Shown: positions 54,851 to 63,418 of the stretch, piece by piece
Numbering within the stretch: the stretch's first letter is position 1
How the letters are laid out: each line of letters begins with the position of its first letter
Origin: Actinokineospora diospyrosa
GTDB lineage: Bacteria > Actinomycetota > Actinomycetes > Mycobacteriales > Pseudonocardiaceae
Assembly (NCBI RefSeq): GCF_024171925.1
Contig: NZ_JAMTCO010000020.1
Coordinates: forward strand, 68,661 to 132,660
Direction of reading: 5' to 3'
DNA: 64,000 bases
The notes under the pieces: generated by a model
What the model was told of the DNA's origin: nothing
The model's input: the letters and a program-made list of their open reading frames with translations, nothing else
Database searches by the model: none
Position numbers and translations under genes: made by a program

Positions 54851-54960
54851 GCAGCATCCCCGCGGGCGCGTCCGGCCTGGGGGCCGAGCCGCGGACGCGT
54901 CCACCGCCCGCCGCACCGCCAGACCCGGGACGAGAGCCGTCCCGACCGAGAGGACCCACC

Positions 54961-56100
54961 GTGCCCCCAGGTGGCAGACGGCCCCGCGTCGCCGTGCCCC
55001 TCGCCATCGCCGCGCTGACCACCGTGGTCGGCGCCGCGCTAGGCGCCACCCCGGTCCCCGCCTCGGCCGACCCGGAACCCGACCGCATGGCCCCCCGGCG
55101 GTCCGCACGGGAGGCACCCGCGGAACTGCCCGGCGCCGTGGCCCGCTTCTGGGCCGCCTACGCGGGCCGCGGCGACATCCGCAAGAGCGCCGCGATCGTC
55201 GACGCCCTGCTGCGCGTGGAGGGCCCGCCCGCCGACCCGGTGCGCCGGGCCGTGCGGGTGCTCGTCGCGCACGCGGTCGGCGACCAGCGGCGCGCCTGGT
55301 GCGAGCGGCTCCTGCTGCTCGGCGTGCCGGTCCCGCCCCGCCACGCCGCGTTCGTCGCCGCCGCGCTCACCGCGTCCGACCGCGCGTTCGGCCTGGCCAA
55401 GCCCGAACCGGTGTCGACGGCGCCGACCGCCGCCTACGCCGACCACGTGCCCGCCAGGATGGCCGACGGCGACACCGCGACCTTCTACTGGTCCGGCGGC
55501 GCGCCCCGGCCGGGCACCCAGTTCGTGCTCGACCTCGGCCGGGTCCGCCCGGTCGAGGGCGTCGCGGTCGCCATGGGCACCTCGAGCAGGCCGAAGGACT
55601 TCCTGCGCGCCGGGGTGCTGGAGGGCTCGGTCGACGGCGTCGACTGGGTCACCGTCCGGCAGCTGCCCGGGCGGGCCACCGTGACCGCCACCCTCGGGCC
55701 GGACCCGCGTGATGTTCGTTACCTGCGGCTGCGCGCCACGGCGGGCCAGCGGCACTGGCTGGCGGTGCGCGAGGTGTCGGTGCTGCCCGGCCCGACCGAC
55801 GTCGCCACCGACGGCGACGCCACCACCGCCTACCGGGTCACCGGCGAGCCGCTGGTGGTCAACCTGGGCGCCGCCCAGCCGGTCGAGCGGATCGTCGTGC
55901 TCGCCGACGCGGGCACCCGCCCCGGCACCCCGATCCAGGTCCGCGACCCGGCGGGCACCTGGCGGACCGTGGGGCGGATCGCCGGGCAGTACACCGACGT
56001 CGCCGCGCGCGGGCTGGTGGCCGAGCAGGTGCGCGTGCAATTCGGCGCCGACTCGACGGGGACCGCGGTTCGTGAGATCGTGGTCCGGCCCGCGAGGTGA
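54961..56100 (+). CDS. Exported protein with discoidin-like (F5/8 type C) domains
   Basis: 379 residues. A signal peptide (about 10-37, cleavage near ASA-DP) is followed by a helical segment (about 45-140), then two beta-sandwich-like regions. The first (about 150-285) reads AYADHVPARMADGDTATFYW and YLRLRATAGQRHWLAVREV, the second (about 285-379) TDVATDGDATTAYRVTGEPL. These patterns resemble carbohydrate-binding F5/8 type C domains seen C-terminal to some glycosidases, but no catalytic domain is present. It probably binds cell-surface or environmental glycans. GTG 54961. It follows the subtilase gene beyond a hairpin. Confidence 0.72.
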   Translation: MPPGGRRPRVAVPLAIAALTTVVGAALGATPVPASADPEPDRMAPRRSAREAPAELPGAVARFWAAYAGRGDIRKSAAIVDALLRVEGPPADPVRRAVRVLVAHAVGDQRRAWCERLLLLGVPVPPRHAAFVAAALTASDRAFGLAKPEPVSTAPTAAYADHVPARMADGDTATFYWSGGAPRPGTQFVLDLGRVRPVEGVAVAMGTSSRPKDFLRAGVLEGSVDGVDWVTVRQLPGRATVTATLGPDPRDVRYLRLRATAGQRHWLAVREVSVLPGPTDVATDGDATTAYRVTGEPLVVNLGAAQPVERIVVLADAGTRPGTPIQVRDPAGTWRTVGRIAGQYTDVAARGLVAEQVRVQFGADSTGTAVREIVVRPAR

Positions 56101-56226
56101 ACGCTCGTTAATCGACGCCGTCGAGCTTTCGCCGCCGCGGTGTGCGCGGGAACCGGAAATCTTCCCAGCGGCGCGCGTCCTGGGCGCAAAACCTAGAATG
56201 CTGATCGATCAGGATGGCGCCCGTCA

Positions 56227-56256
56227 CGTGGGACAACGCTCCCGACGCGTGGGACA
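56227..56256. promoter_or_regulatory. Direct repeats upstream of pyc
   Basis: CGTGGGACA occurs at 56227-56235 and 56248-56256, 21 bases apart (two helical turns), about 55-85 bases upstream of the start codon. Candidate activator or repressor site. Confidence 0.42.
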
Positions 56257-56309
56257 TCCACGATATTCTCCGGCGACCGACTTCTCCAGGTAGCAGGAGG
56301 TAACCGGGC

Positions 56310-59300
56310 ATGTTCCGCAAGGTGCTCGTCGCCAACCGAGGCGAGATCGCCATCCGGGCGTTCCGAGCCGGGTATGAACTCGGCGCTGGGACAGTCGCGG
56401 TCTTCCCCTACGAGGACCGCAATTCCCCGCACCGGATGAAGGCCGACGAGGCCTACGAGATCGGTGAGCCCGGCCATCCGGTGCGCGCTTACCTGTCGGT
56501 CGAGGAGATCATCAAGGCCGCCCAGAAGGCCGGGGCCGACGCCATCTACCCCGGGTACGGCTTCCTGTCGGAGAACCCGGAGCTGGCCGGGGCGTGCGCC
56601 GAGGCGGGCATCACCTTCGTCGGCCCGAACGCCGCCATCCTGGAGCTCACCGGGAACAAGGCCCGCGCGATCGCCGCCGCCAGGGAGGCAGGTCTGCCGG
56701 TGCTGCGCTCCACGGCGCCCTCCACCGACGTCGAGGCGCTGCTCGTGGCGGCCGAGGAGATCGGCTTCCCGATCTTCGTCAAGGCCGTCGCCGGTGGTGG
56801 CGGCCGCGGCATGCGCCGGGTCGAGGAGGCCAAGGCGCTGCGCGAGTCGCTCGAGGCCGCGATGCGCGAGGCCGAGTCCGCCTTCGGCGATGCCACGGTG
56901 TTCCTCGAGCAGGCCGTGCTCGACCCGCGCCACATCGAGGTGCAGATCCTCGCCGACGGCGCGGGCAACGTGATCCACCTCTACGAGCGCGACTGCTCGC
57001 TGCAGCGGCGCCACCAGAAGGTCATCGAGATCGCGCCCGCGCCCAACCTCGCCCCCGAGCTGCGCGACCGCATCTGCGCCGACGCCGTGGCCTTCGCCCG
57101 CCACATCGGCTACCAGAACGCGGGCACCGTCGAGTTCCTGCTCGACACCCGGGGCAACCACGTCTTCATCGAGATGAACCCGCGCATCCAGGTCGAGCAC
57201 ACGGTCACCGAGGAGGTCACCGACGTCGACCTGGTGCAGTCGCAGCTGCGCATCGCCTCGGGCGAGACGCTGACCGACCTCGGCCTCACCCAGGACGACA
57301 TCTACCTGCGCGGCGCCGCGCTGCAGTGCCGGATCACCACCGAGGACCCGTCCAAGGGCTTCCGCCCGGACACCGGCATGATCAGCGCCTACCGCTCGCC
57401 CGGCGGCAGCGGCATCCGCCTCGACGGCGGCACCGCCGCGGGCGCCGAGGTCAGCGCGCACTTCGACTCGATGCTGGTCAAGCTCACCTGCCGCGGCCGC
57501 GACTTCGCCGCCGCGGTGCGCCGGGCCAAGCGCGCGGTCGCCGAGTTCCGCATCCGCGGCGTGGCCTCCAACATCCCGTTCCTGCAGGCCGTGCTGGACG
57601 ACCCGGACTTCGTCGCGGGCCGGGTCACCACCGCGTTCATCGAGCAGCGCCCGCACCTGCTCACCGCGCGCAGCTCCGCCGACCGCGGCACCCGGCTGCT
57701 GACCTACCTCGCCGACGTCACCGTCAACAAGCCGCACGGCGCGCGCCCCAAGGTGATCGACCCCAGGGAGAAGCTGCCCGCGGTCGACCTCACCGCGGCA
57801 CCGCCCGCGGGCACCAAGCAGAAGCTGGTCGAGCTCGGCCCGGAGGGCTTCGCCCGCTGGATGCGCGACAACAAGCGGGTCGGGGTCACCGACACCACCT
57901 TCCGCGACGCGCACCAGTCGCTGCTGGCCACCCGGGTCCGCACCAAGGACCTGCTCGCGGTGGCCCCGCACGTGGCCCGCAGCACCCCGGAGCTGTTCTC
58001 GGTGGAGTGCTGGGGCGGCGCGACCTACGACGTGGCGCTGCGCTTCCTCGCCGAGGACCCGTGGGAGCGGCTGGCCGCGCTGCGCGAGGCCGTGCCCAAC
58101 ATCTGCCTGCAGATGCTGCTGCGCGGGCGCAACACCGTCGGCTACACCCCGTACCCCACCGAGGTGACCGACGCGTTCGTCCGCGAGGCGACCGACACCG
58201 GCATCGACATCTTCCGCATCTTCGACGCCCTCAACGACGTCGAGCAGATGCGCCCGGCGATCGAGGCGGTCCGCGAGACCGGCACCGCCATCGCCGAGGT
58301 CGCCCTCTGCTACACCGCCGACCTGTCCGACCCGGCCGAGCAGCTCTACACGCTGGACTACTACCTCAAGCTGGCCGAGCAGATCGTCGGCGCGGGCGCG
58401 CACGTGCTGGCCGTCAAGGACATGGCTGGCCTGCTGCGCCCGCCAGCCGCGGCCCGGCTGATCACCGCGCTGCGCAAGGAGTTCGACCTCCCGGTCCACC
58501 TGCACACCCACGACACCGCCGGTGGGCAGCTGGCGACCTACCTGGCCGCCATCCAGTCCGGTGTGGACGCCGTGGACGGCGCGGTCGCGTCCATGTCCGG
58601 TACCACCTCGCAGCCCTCGCTCTCGGCGATCGTGGCCGCCACCGACCACAGCGACCGCGAGACCGGGCTGTCGCTGCAGGCGGTGTCGGACCTGGAGCCG
58701 TACTGGGAGATGGTGCGCCGGGTGTACGCGCCGTTCGAGGCGGGCCTGCCCTCGCCGACCGGGCGCGTCTACCACCACGAGATCCCCGGCGGTCAGCTCT
58801 CGAACCTGCGCACCCAGGCCGTCGCGCTGGGCCTCGGCGACCGGTTCGAGGACATCGAGACGATCTACGCCGCCGCGGACCGGATGCTCGGGCGCCTGGT
58901 GAAGGTCACCCCGTCCTCGAAGGTCGTCGGCGACCTCGCGCTGCACCTGGTCGGCGCGAACGTCGACCCCAAGGAGTTCGAGGCCGACCCGGGCCGCTTC
59001 GACATCCCGGACTCGGTCGTCGGTTTCCTGCACGGCGAGCTGGGCGACCCGGCCGGTGGCTGGCCGGAACCGTTCCGCAGCAAGGCGCTCAAGGGGCGCC
59101 CGGCGCCCAAGGGCGTCGCCGAGCTCACCGAGGCCGACCGCACCGGGCTCGCCGAGGACCGCCGCGGCACCCTCAACCGGCTGCTGTTCCCCGGCCCGAC
59201 CAAGGAGTACCTGGCCCACCGCGACCAGTACGGCGACACCAGCGTGCTGGCCAGCAAGGACTTCTTCTACGGGCTGGAGCAGGGCAAGGAGTACGCGGTG

Positions 59301-59684
59301 CACCTCGACCGCGGCGTGACCCTGCTGCTGGAGCTGGAGGCGGTCGCCGAGGCCGACGAGCGCGGCATGCGCACCGTGCTGGCCACCCTCAACGGGCAGC
59401 TGCGGCCGATCCAGGTCCGCGACCGCTCGGTGGCCGCCGACCTGCCCGCCGCCGAGAAGGCCGACCGGTCCAACGCCAACCACGTCGCCGCCCCGTTCGC
59501 GGGCGTGGTCACCCTCGCGGTGGCCGAGGGCGACGCGGTCGAGGCGGGCGCCACGGTCGCCACCATCGAGGCGATGAAGATGGAGGCCGCGATCACCGCC
59601 CCCAAGGCGGGCACCGTCGGTCGCCTCGCGATCGGCGCGGTGCAGCAGGTCGAGGGCGGCGACCTGCTGGTCGTGCTGCGCTAG
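56310..59684 (+). CDS. pyc: Pyruvate carboxylase
   Basis: A 1124-residue single-chain enzyme that carboxylates pyruvate to oxaloacetate. Order: biotin carboxylase domain (about 1-450, ATP loop KAVAGGGGRGMRRV and EMNPRIQVEHTVTEEVTD), carboxyltransferase barrel (about 525-800, DTTFRDAHQSLLATRVRTKD, catalytic Lys in VKDMAGLLRP), PYC_OADA domain, and biotinyl domain with the carrier Lys near residue 1090 in EAMKME. ATG 56310 has AGGAGGT upstream. It feeds aspartate-family synthesis and draws on the same pyruvate pool as IlvB and CimA. Confidence 0.97.
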   Translation: MFRKVLVANRGEIAIRAFRAGYELGAGTVAVFPYEDRNSPHRMKADEAYEIGEPGHPVRAYLSVEEIIKAAQKAGADAIYPGYGFLSENPELAGACAEAGITFVGPNAAILELTGNKARAIAAAREAGLPVLRSTAPSTDVEALLVAAEEIGFPIFVKAVAGGGGRGMRRVEEAKALRESLEAAMREAESAFGDATVFLEQAVLDPRHIEVQILADGAGNVIHLYERDCSLQRRHQKVIEIAPAPNLAPELRDRICADAVAFARHIGYQNAGTVEFLLDTRGNHVFIEMNPRIQVEHTVTEEVTDVDLVQSQLRIASGETLTDLGLTQDDIYLRGAALQCRITTEDPSKGFRPDTGMISAYRSPGGSGIRLDGGTAAGAEVSAHFDSMLVKLTCRGRDFAAAVRRAKRAVAEFRIRGVASNIPFLQAVLDDPDFVAGRVTTAFIEQRPHLLTARSSADRGTRLLTYLADVTVNKPHGARPKVIDPREKLPAVDLTAAPPAGTKQKLVELGPEGFARWMRDNKRVGVTDTTFRDAHQSLLATRVRTKDLLAVAPHVARSTPELFSVECWGGATYDVALRFLAEDPWERLAALREAVPNICLQMLLRGRNTVGYTPYPTEVTDAFVREATDTGIDIFRIFDALNDVEQMRPAIEAVRETGTAIAEVALCYTADLSDPAEQLYTLDYYLKLAEQIVGAGAHVLAVKDMAGLLRPPAAARLITALRKEFDLPVHLHTHDTAGGQLATYLAAIQSGVDAVDGAVASMSGTTSQPSLSAIVAATDHSDRETGLSLQAVSDLEPYWEMVRRVYAPFEAGLPSPTGRVYHHEIPGGQLSNLRTQAVALGLGDRFEDIETIYAAADRMLGRLVKVTPSSKVVGDLALHLVGANVDPKEFEADPGRFDIPDSVVGFLHGELGDPAGGWPEPFRSKALKGRPAPKGVAELTEADRTGLAEDRRGTLNRLLFPGPTKEYLAHRDQYGDTSVLASKDFFYGLEQGKEYAVHLDRGVTLLLELEAVAEADERGMRTVLATLNGQLRPIQVRDRSVAADLPAAEKADRSNANHVAAPFAGVVTLAVAEGDAVEAGATVATIEAMKMEAAITAPKAGTVGRLAIGAVQQVEGGDLLVVLR

Positions 59685-59698
59685 GGCAAACTGCCGGT

Positions 59699-59745
59699 CC
59701 GCACCCCACCACCCCCGGGACGATCACGGGGGCGGTGGGGTGCGG
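59699..59745 (+). terminator. Terminator after pyc
   Basis: CCGCACCCCACC-A-CCCCCG (59699-59717) pairs with CGGGGG-C-GGTGGGGTGCGG (59727-59745), 18 pairs with one mismatch. The rest of the 304-base gap to 59988 shows no gene. Confidence 0.8.
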
Positions 59746-59988
59746 CCGTGTCCGGGAAACTACGTACGCGCGACGTGATGTGCCTCCCAGCGCCCGCGGA
59801 AACCGCAGGACAGCGGGGGTGGCGCCGGATGCGCGCGGTCGCGGCGGTGGAGTGGGTCTCAGGTGCGGAGTAGACATCCCGATGTCGGGTGCGGAAGTGC
59901 GGGTCGCCCGCTCCCAGCCCGTTGTGCGCACATGGGGGTGGGCTGCGGCGTCGGGCGGCCCGCCCGGTGCTCGGCTTAGGGTGGCCGG

Positions 59989-62286
59989 GTGGCCACTGGG
60001 GACGAGCTGACCGCGGCGCGGCGCGTTCCGGTCTCGACGTTCGTCGGCCGGGACCGCGATCTGCGCGCGCTCGCCGACCGGGTGCGCGCGACCAGGATGC
60101 TGACCGTGCACGGCCCCGGCGGGGTCGGCAAGACCGCGCTGGTGCAGCGGATGGTCCGCGAGTACCCGGTGCCGGTGCACTTCGCCGACCTGACCCAGGT
60201 CACCGATCCGCGCCTGCTCCCGACCGTCCTCGCCGACTCGGTCGGGGTGCGCGACCACTCCGCCCGTCCGCCGCTGACCGCGCTGCTGGAGCACTTCGGG
60301 GCGCACGCCGCGCTGCTGGTGCTGGACAACTGCGAGCACATCGCCGCCGACGTGGCCGACCTGGCCGCGGCACTGCTGGCGGGCGCGCCCGCGCTGCGGG
60401 TGATCGCCACCAGCCGGATCGCGCCGCTGCACGTGCCGGGGGAGCGCCTGTACCGCTTGGAACCGCTCGCCCTGCCCGCGGTGGGGGCGCGGCTCGACGA
60501 GGTGCTGGCGACCGACTCGGTGCGGCTACTGGTCGACCGGGCGTGCGAGGCCACCCCGGACTTCACCGTCACCGACGCGAACCTGGTCGACGTGGTGCAC
60601 CTGGTCCGCAGGCTCGACGGTCTCCCGCTGGCGATAACGCTGGCGGCGGCCCGGTTGCGGACGCTGACGGTGAGCCAGTTGGCGTTGCGGTTGGAGCGCG
60701 CGTTCTCGGTCCTGGCCTCCCGTCGGCGCGACATCGCCCCGCAGCACCGCGCGCTCACCGGGGTGCTCGACTGGACCCACCAGCTCTGCGACGAGGCCGA
60801 GCGGCTCGCCTGGGACCGGCTGTCGGTGTTCGAAGCGGGCTTCGACCTCGACGCCGCCGAGGCGGTCTGCGCGGACGGCACGGTGATCACCCGCGACCGG
60901 GTGCTCGACCTGGTCGACGGTCTGATCCAGAAGTCCGTCCTGGACCGGTGCGGCGACGGCGGGGTCGCCAGGTACCGGATGCTCGAGACGACCCGGCAGT
61001 ACGCCGCCGACCGGCTCGCCGAACGCGGCGAGACCGCGGCCGTGCGCGACCGGCACCTGCGCCACTACCACGACTTCGCGACAACGGCGGCCCGCAAGTG
61101 GTTCGCCCCCGGGGAGCGCGAGCTGAGCTGGGTGACCCGCGCGGTCGCCGAGTTCGCGAACCTGCGCGCCGCCATGCAGTACGCCAGCGACACCGGTGGC
61201 GAGACCGCGGTCGCGGGCCTCGGCATCGCTGCCGGGTTGGCTGGCCTGCGCGTCTGGTTCTTCCGGGGCACGATCCGCGAGGGCTACCACTGGCTCAACC
61301 AACTCCTGGCCGTGCAACCCCCGTCCTCCCCGTTGCTGCCCCGGATCGAGGCGGCCGTCAACGCCTGCTGGATCGCCGTGTGCATGGGGGACAAGGCCCG
61401 CGCCGACGCCGCCCTGGCCCGGTGTCAGGCCATGGCGCCGCGCGACCCGGCCACCGCCTTCGCCGAGGGCACCCACCGCCTGGTGATCGCGGGCGACGCC
61501 GCGGCCATCCACCAACTCGCCCGCGCCCGCGCCGAACTCGCGGCCGCGGGTCGCACCGGCGCCGCCCACATGGCTGGCCTCTTCTGGGGCATGGCCACCG
61601 CGTTCCTGGGCTCCCCTGCCGAGGCCCGCGCGGTCAGCACCGAGATCCACACCGAGGCCCGCGCGCACGGCGCCGCTTGGGCCACCAGCTGGACCCGCTG
61701 GGTCCAGGCCCTGACCGAACTCCGGCACGGCTCACCCACCCGCGCCGTGGCGCTGTTCCGCCAGTCCCTCGTCGAACAGCGCTCCTGGGACGAGCGGTGG
61801 GGTGCGGTGTGGAGCGTGCACGGCATCGCCTGGTCACTGGCCGCCGCCGGGGAGCACGCGCTGGCCGTGCGGGTCCTGGGCGTGAGCCACACCTCGCGCG
61901 CGGCCACGGGCGTGCAGATCATCGGGATGATCCCGTTCGGCGAGGTGCACGCCGAGGTCGAGCGGGTGTGCTTGCGGGCACTGGGGTCCGCCGGGTACCG
62001 CGCGGCCTTCGAGGCGGGCGCCGCCCTGACGTTGGCCGCCGGGCAGCGGGCGGCACTGGGCGAATCGTCCGGTGTGGACGACCCCTGGGTGGAGGTGACG
62101 GCGCGCGAACGGGAGGTCGCGGAGTTGGCCGCACAGGGGTTGAGCAACCGGGAGATCGCCGAGCTGCTGCGGATCGGGGTCCGCACGGTGGAGACGCACG
62201 TGCGGCGGCTATTACCGAAACTGGGCCTGCGCAGGCGCGCGCAACTGGCCCGGTGGGTCGCGGATCAAGAACTCCGCGGCGCCTGA
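59989..62286 (+). CDS. ATPase-LuxR transcriptional regulator
   Basis: 765 residues. An NTPase domain (about 15-330) has Walker A GPGGVGKT at 42-49 and an LLVLDNCEH Walker B-type segment near 110. A helical-repeat middle follows (about 390-670), then a C-terminal LuxR helix-turn-helix (about 700-760, TAREREVAELAAQGLSNREI, VRTVETHVRRLLPKLGL). It should be an ATP-dependent activator; the ligand is unknown. Shorter than typical LAL regulators. GTG 59989. The following gene is a possible target. Confidence 0.88.
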   Translation: MATGDELTAARRVPVSTFVGRDRDLRALADRVRATRMLTVHGPGGVGKTALVQRMVREYPVPVHFADLTQVTDPRLLPTVLADSVGVRDHSARPPLTALLEHFGAHAALLVLDNCEHIAADVADLAAALLAGAPALRVIATSRIAPLHVPGERLYRLEPLALPAVGARLDEVLATDSVRLLVDRACEATPDFTVTDANLVDVVHLVRRLDGLPLAITLAAARLRTLTVSQLALRLERAFSVLASRRRDIAPQHRALTGVLDWTHQLCDEAERLAWDRLSVFEAGFDLDAAEAVCADGTVITRDRVLDLVDGLIQKSVLDRCGDGGVARYRMLETTRQYAADRLAERGETAAVRDRHLRHYHDFATTAARKWFAPGERELSWVTRAVAEFANLRAAMQYASDTGGETAVAGLGIAAGLAGLRVWFFRGTIREGYHWLNQLLAVQPPSSPLLPRIEAAVNACWIAVCMGDKARADAALARCQAMAPRDPATAFAEGTHRLVIAGDAAAIHQLARARAELAAAGRTGAAHMAGLFWGMATAFLGSPAEARAVSTEIHTEARAHGAAWATSWTRWVQALTELRHGSPTRAVALFRQSLVEQRSWDERWGAVWSVHGIAWSLAAAGEHALAVRVLGVSHTSRAATGVQIIGMIPFGEVHAEVERVCLRALGSAGYRAAFEAGAALTLAAGQRAALGESSGVDDPWVEVTAREREVAELAAQGLSNREIAELLRIGVRTVETHVRRLLPKLGLRRRAQLARWVADQELRGA

Positions 62287-62472
62287 GCCCCGCTGGTCTG
62301 TTTGTCCACAATGCCCCCGACTGTCCACACCCCGACTTTTCACCCAGCCGGATTGTCGGTGCCCGCCCCTAGGCTCTGCGATCGGGGGCTCTTCATCCAG
62401 TTGATCATGTTCGCGCTGGTGAGCGGCCCCGACGGGTACGAGCGGTCGCAACCACTAGCGATAGGAACGCCG

Positions 62473-63279
62473 ATGCTGACTCAGGTCGCCGAGGGTGTGC
62501 TGGTCCACGAGAGCGAGTTCCTCCAGAGCAACGCGGTCGTGGTGCAGGGGCGGGACGGGGTGCTGCTCATCGACCCGGGGGTGCACGAGCACGAGTTGGT
62601 CGCGTTGGCGCGCGACCTCCGCGAACTGGGTCAGCCGGTTGTGGCGGGGTTCTCGACGCACCCGCATTGGGACCACCTGCTCTGGCACGCCGATCTTGGC
62701 GCGGCGCCTCGGTACGGGACCGCGCGCTGCGCGGCGACTGCTCGGGCGCGGTTGTCGGGGCCGGGGTGGCAGGACCGCGTGCGCGGGGTGGTGCCCGCGG
62801 ACATCGTGGAGCGGTTGGCGTGGGATCTGTTGGGGGACATCACGGGGTTGCCCGCGGGGGCCACGCATGTGCCGTGGGATGGGCCTGCGGTGCGGATCAT
62901 TGAGCATGATGCGCACGCTGCGGGGCATGCCGCGTTGGTGATCGAGGAGCGGGGGGTGCTGGTCGCGGGGGACATGTTGTCGGATGTGTTGGTGCCGATG
63001 CTTGATTTGAGCGGGGCTGAGGATCCGGTGGGGGATTATCTCGCTGCGTTGGTTGCGCTTGAGGGTGTTGAGGGGGTGGGGGTTGTTGTGCCGGGGCATG
63101 GGGGTGTTGGTGGGGCGGTGGTTGAGCGGGTTGAGCGGGATCGGGCTTATGTGGTGGGGGTTCGGGATGGGGTTCGGGATGGGGCAGTGGAGGATTCTCG
63201 GGTGGGGCCGGGGGCTAAGGCTGGGTGGGAGTGGGTGGGTGGGGTGCATGAGCGGCAGGTTGCTGCGCTGAAGGGGTGA
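62473..63279 (+). CDS. Metallo-beta-lactamase-fold hydrolase
   Basis: About 268 residues. The zinc motif H63-P-H65-W-D67-H68 (STHPHWDHLLWH) is intact, with further ligands likely His in AAGHAALVIEE, Asp in LVAGDMLSD and His in VVPGHGGVG. The substrate is unknown. ATG 62473 with AGGA 7 bases upstream is preferred over starts from 62302. From about 62800 the coding strand becomes G- and T-rich and poor in C, unlike its 5' half and all neighbouring genes. Confidence 0.85.
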   Translation: MLTQVAEGVLVHESEFLQSNAVVVQGRDGVLLIDPGVHEHELVALARDLRELGQPVVAGFSTHPHWDHLLWHADLGAAPRYGTARCAATARARLSGPGWQDRVRGVVPADIVERLAWDLLGDITGLPAGATHVPWDGPAVRIIEHDAHAAGHAALVIEERGVLVAGDMLSDVLVPMLDLSGAEDPVGDYLAALVALEGVEGVGVVVPGHGGVGGAVVERVERDRAYVVGVRDGVRDGAVEDSRVGPGAKAGWEWVGGVHERQVAALKG

Positions 63280-63329
63280 GGGCGGGGGAGCGGCTCGGCT
63301 CGCCTGCGGCATCGCGAGCCGGATCGGAC

Positions 63330-63412
63330 GCCTCGTTGCCTAGCGGCAAAATCGGGCCCGATCCGCGGCAGTGCGGTCGGCTCGATGGGGCGAACTTGTT
63401 TTGCGCGGGGCC
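63330..63412. repeat. Damaged third copy of the palindromic repeat family
   Basis: CTCGATGGGG, four variable bases and CTTGTTTTGCGCGGGGCC (63381-63412) match the hairpin arm of copies 1 and 2. CGCCTCGTTGCCTAGCGGCAA (63330-63350) is the reverse complement of a copy 1 flank (22045-22066), with one mismatch. The other arm is missing; the transposase gene ends 7 bases further on. Confidence 0.6.
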
Positions 63413-63418
63413 TTGGTT

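Noticed and set aside
56193..59483. 1096-codon frame opposite pyc
   Set aside because: It mirrors pyruvate carboxylase codons, has no family resemblance, and pyc is unambiguous.
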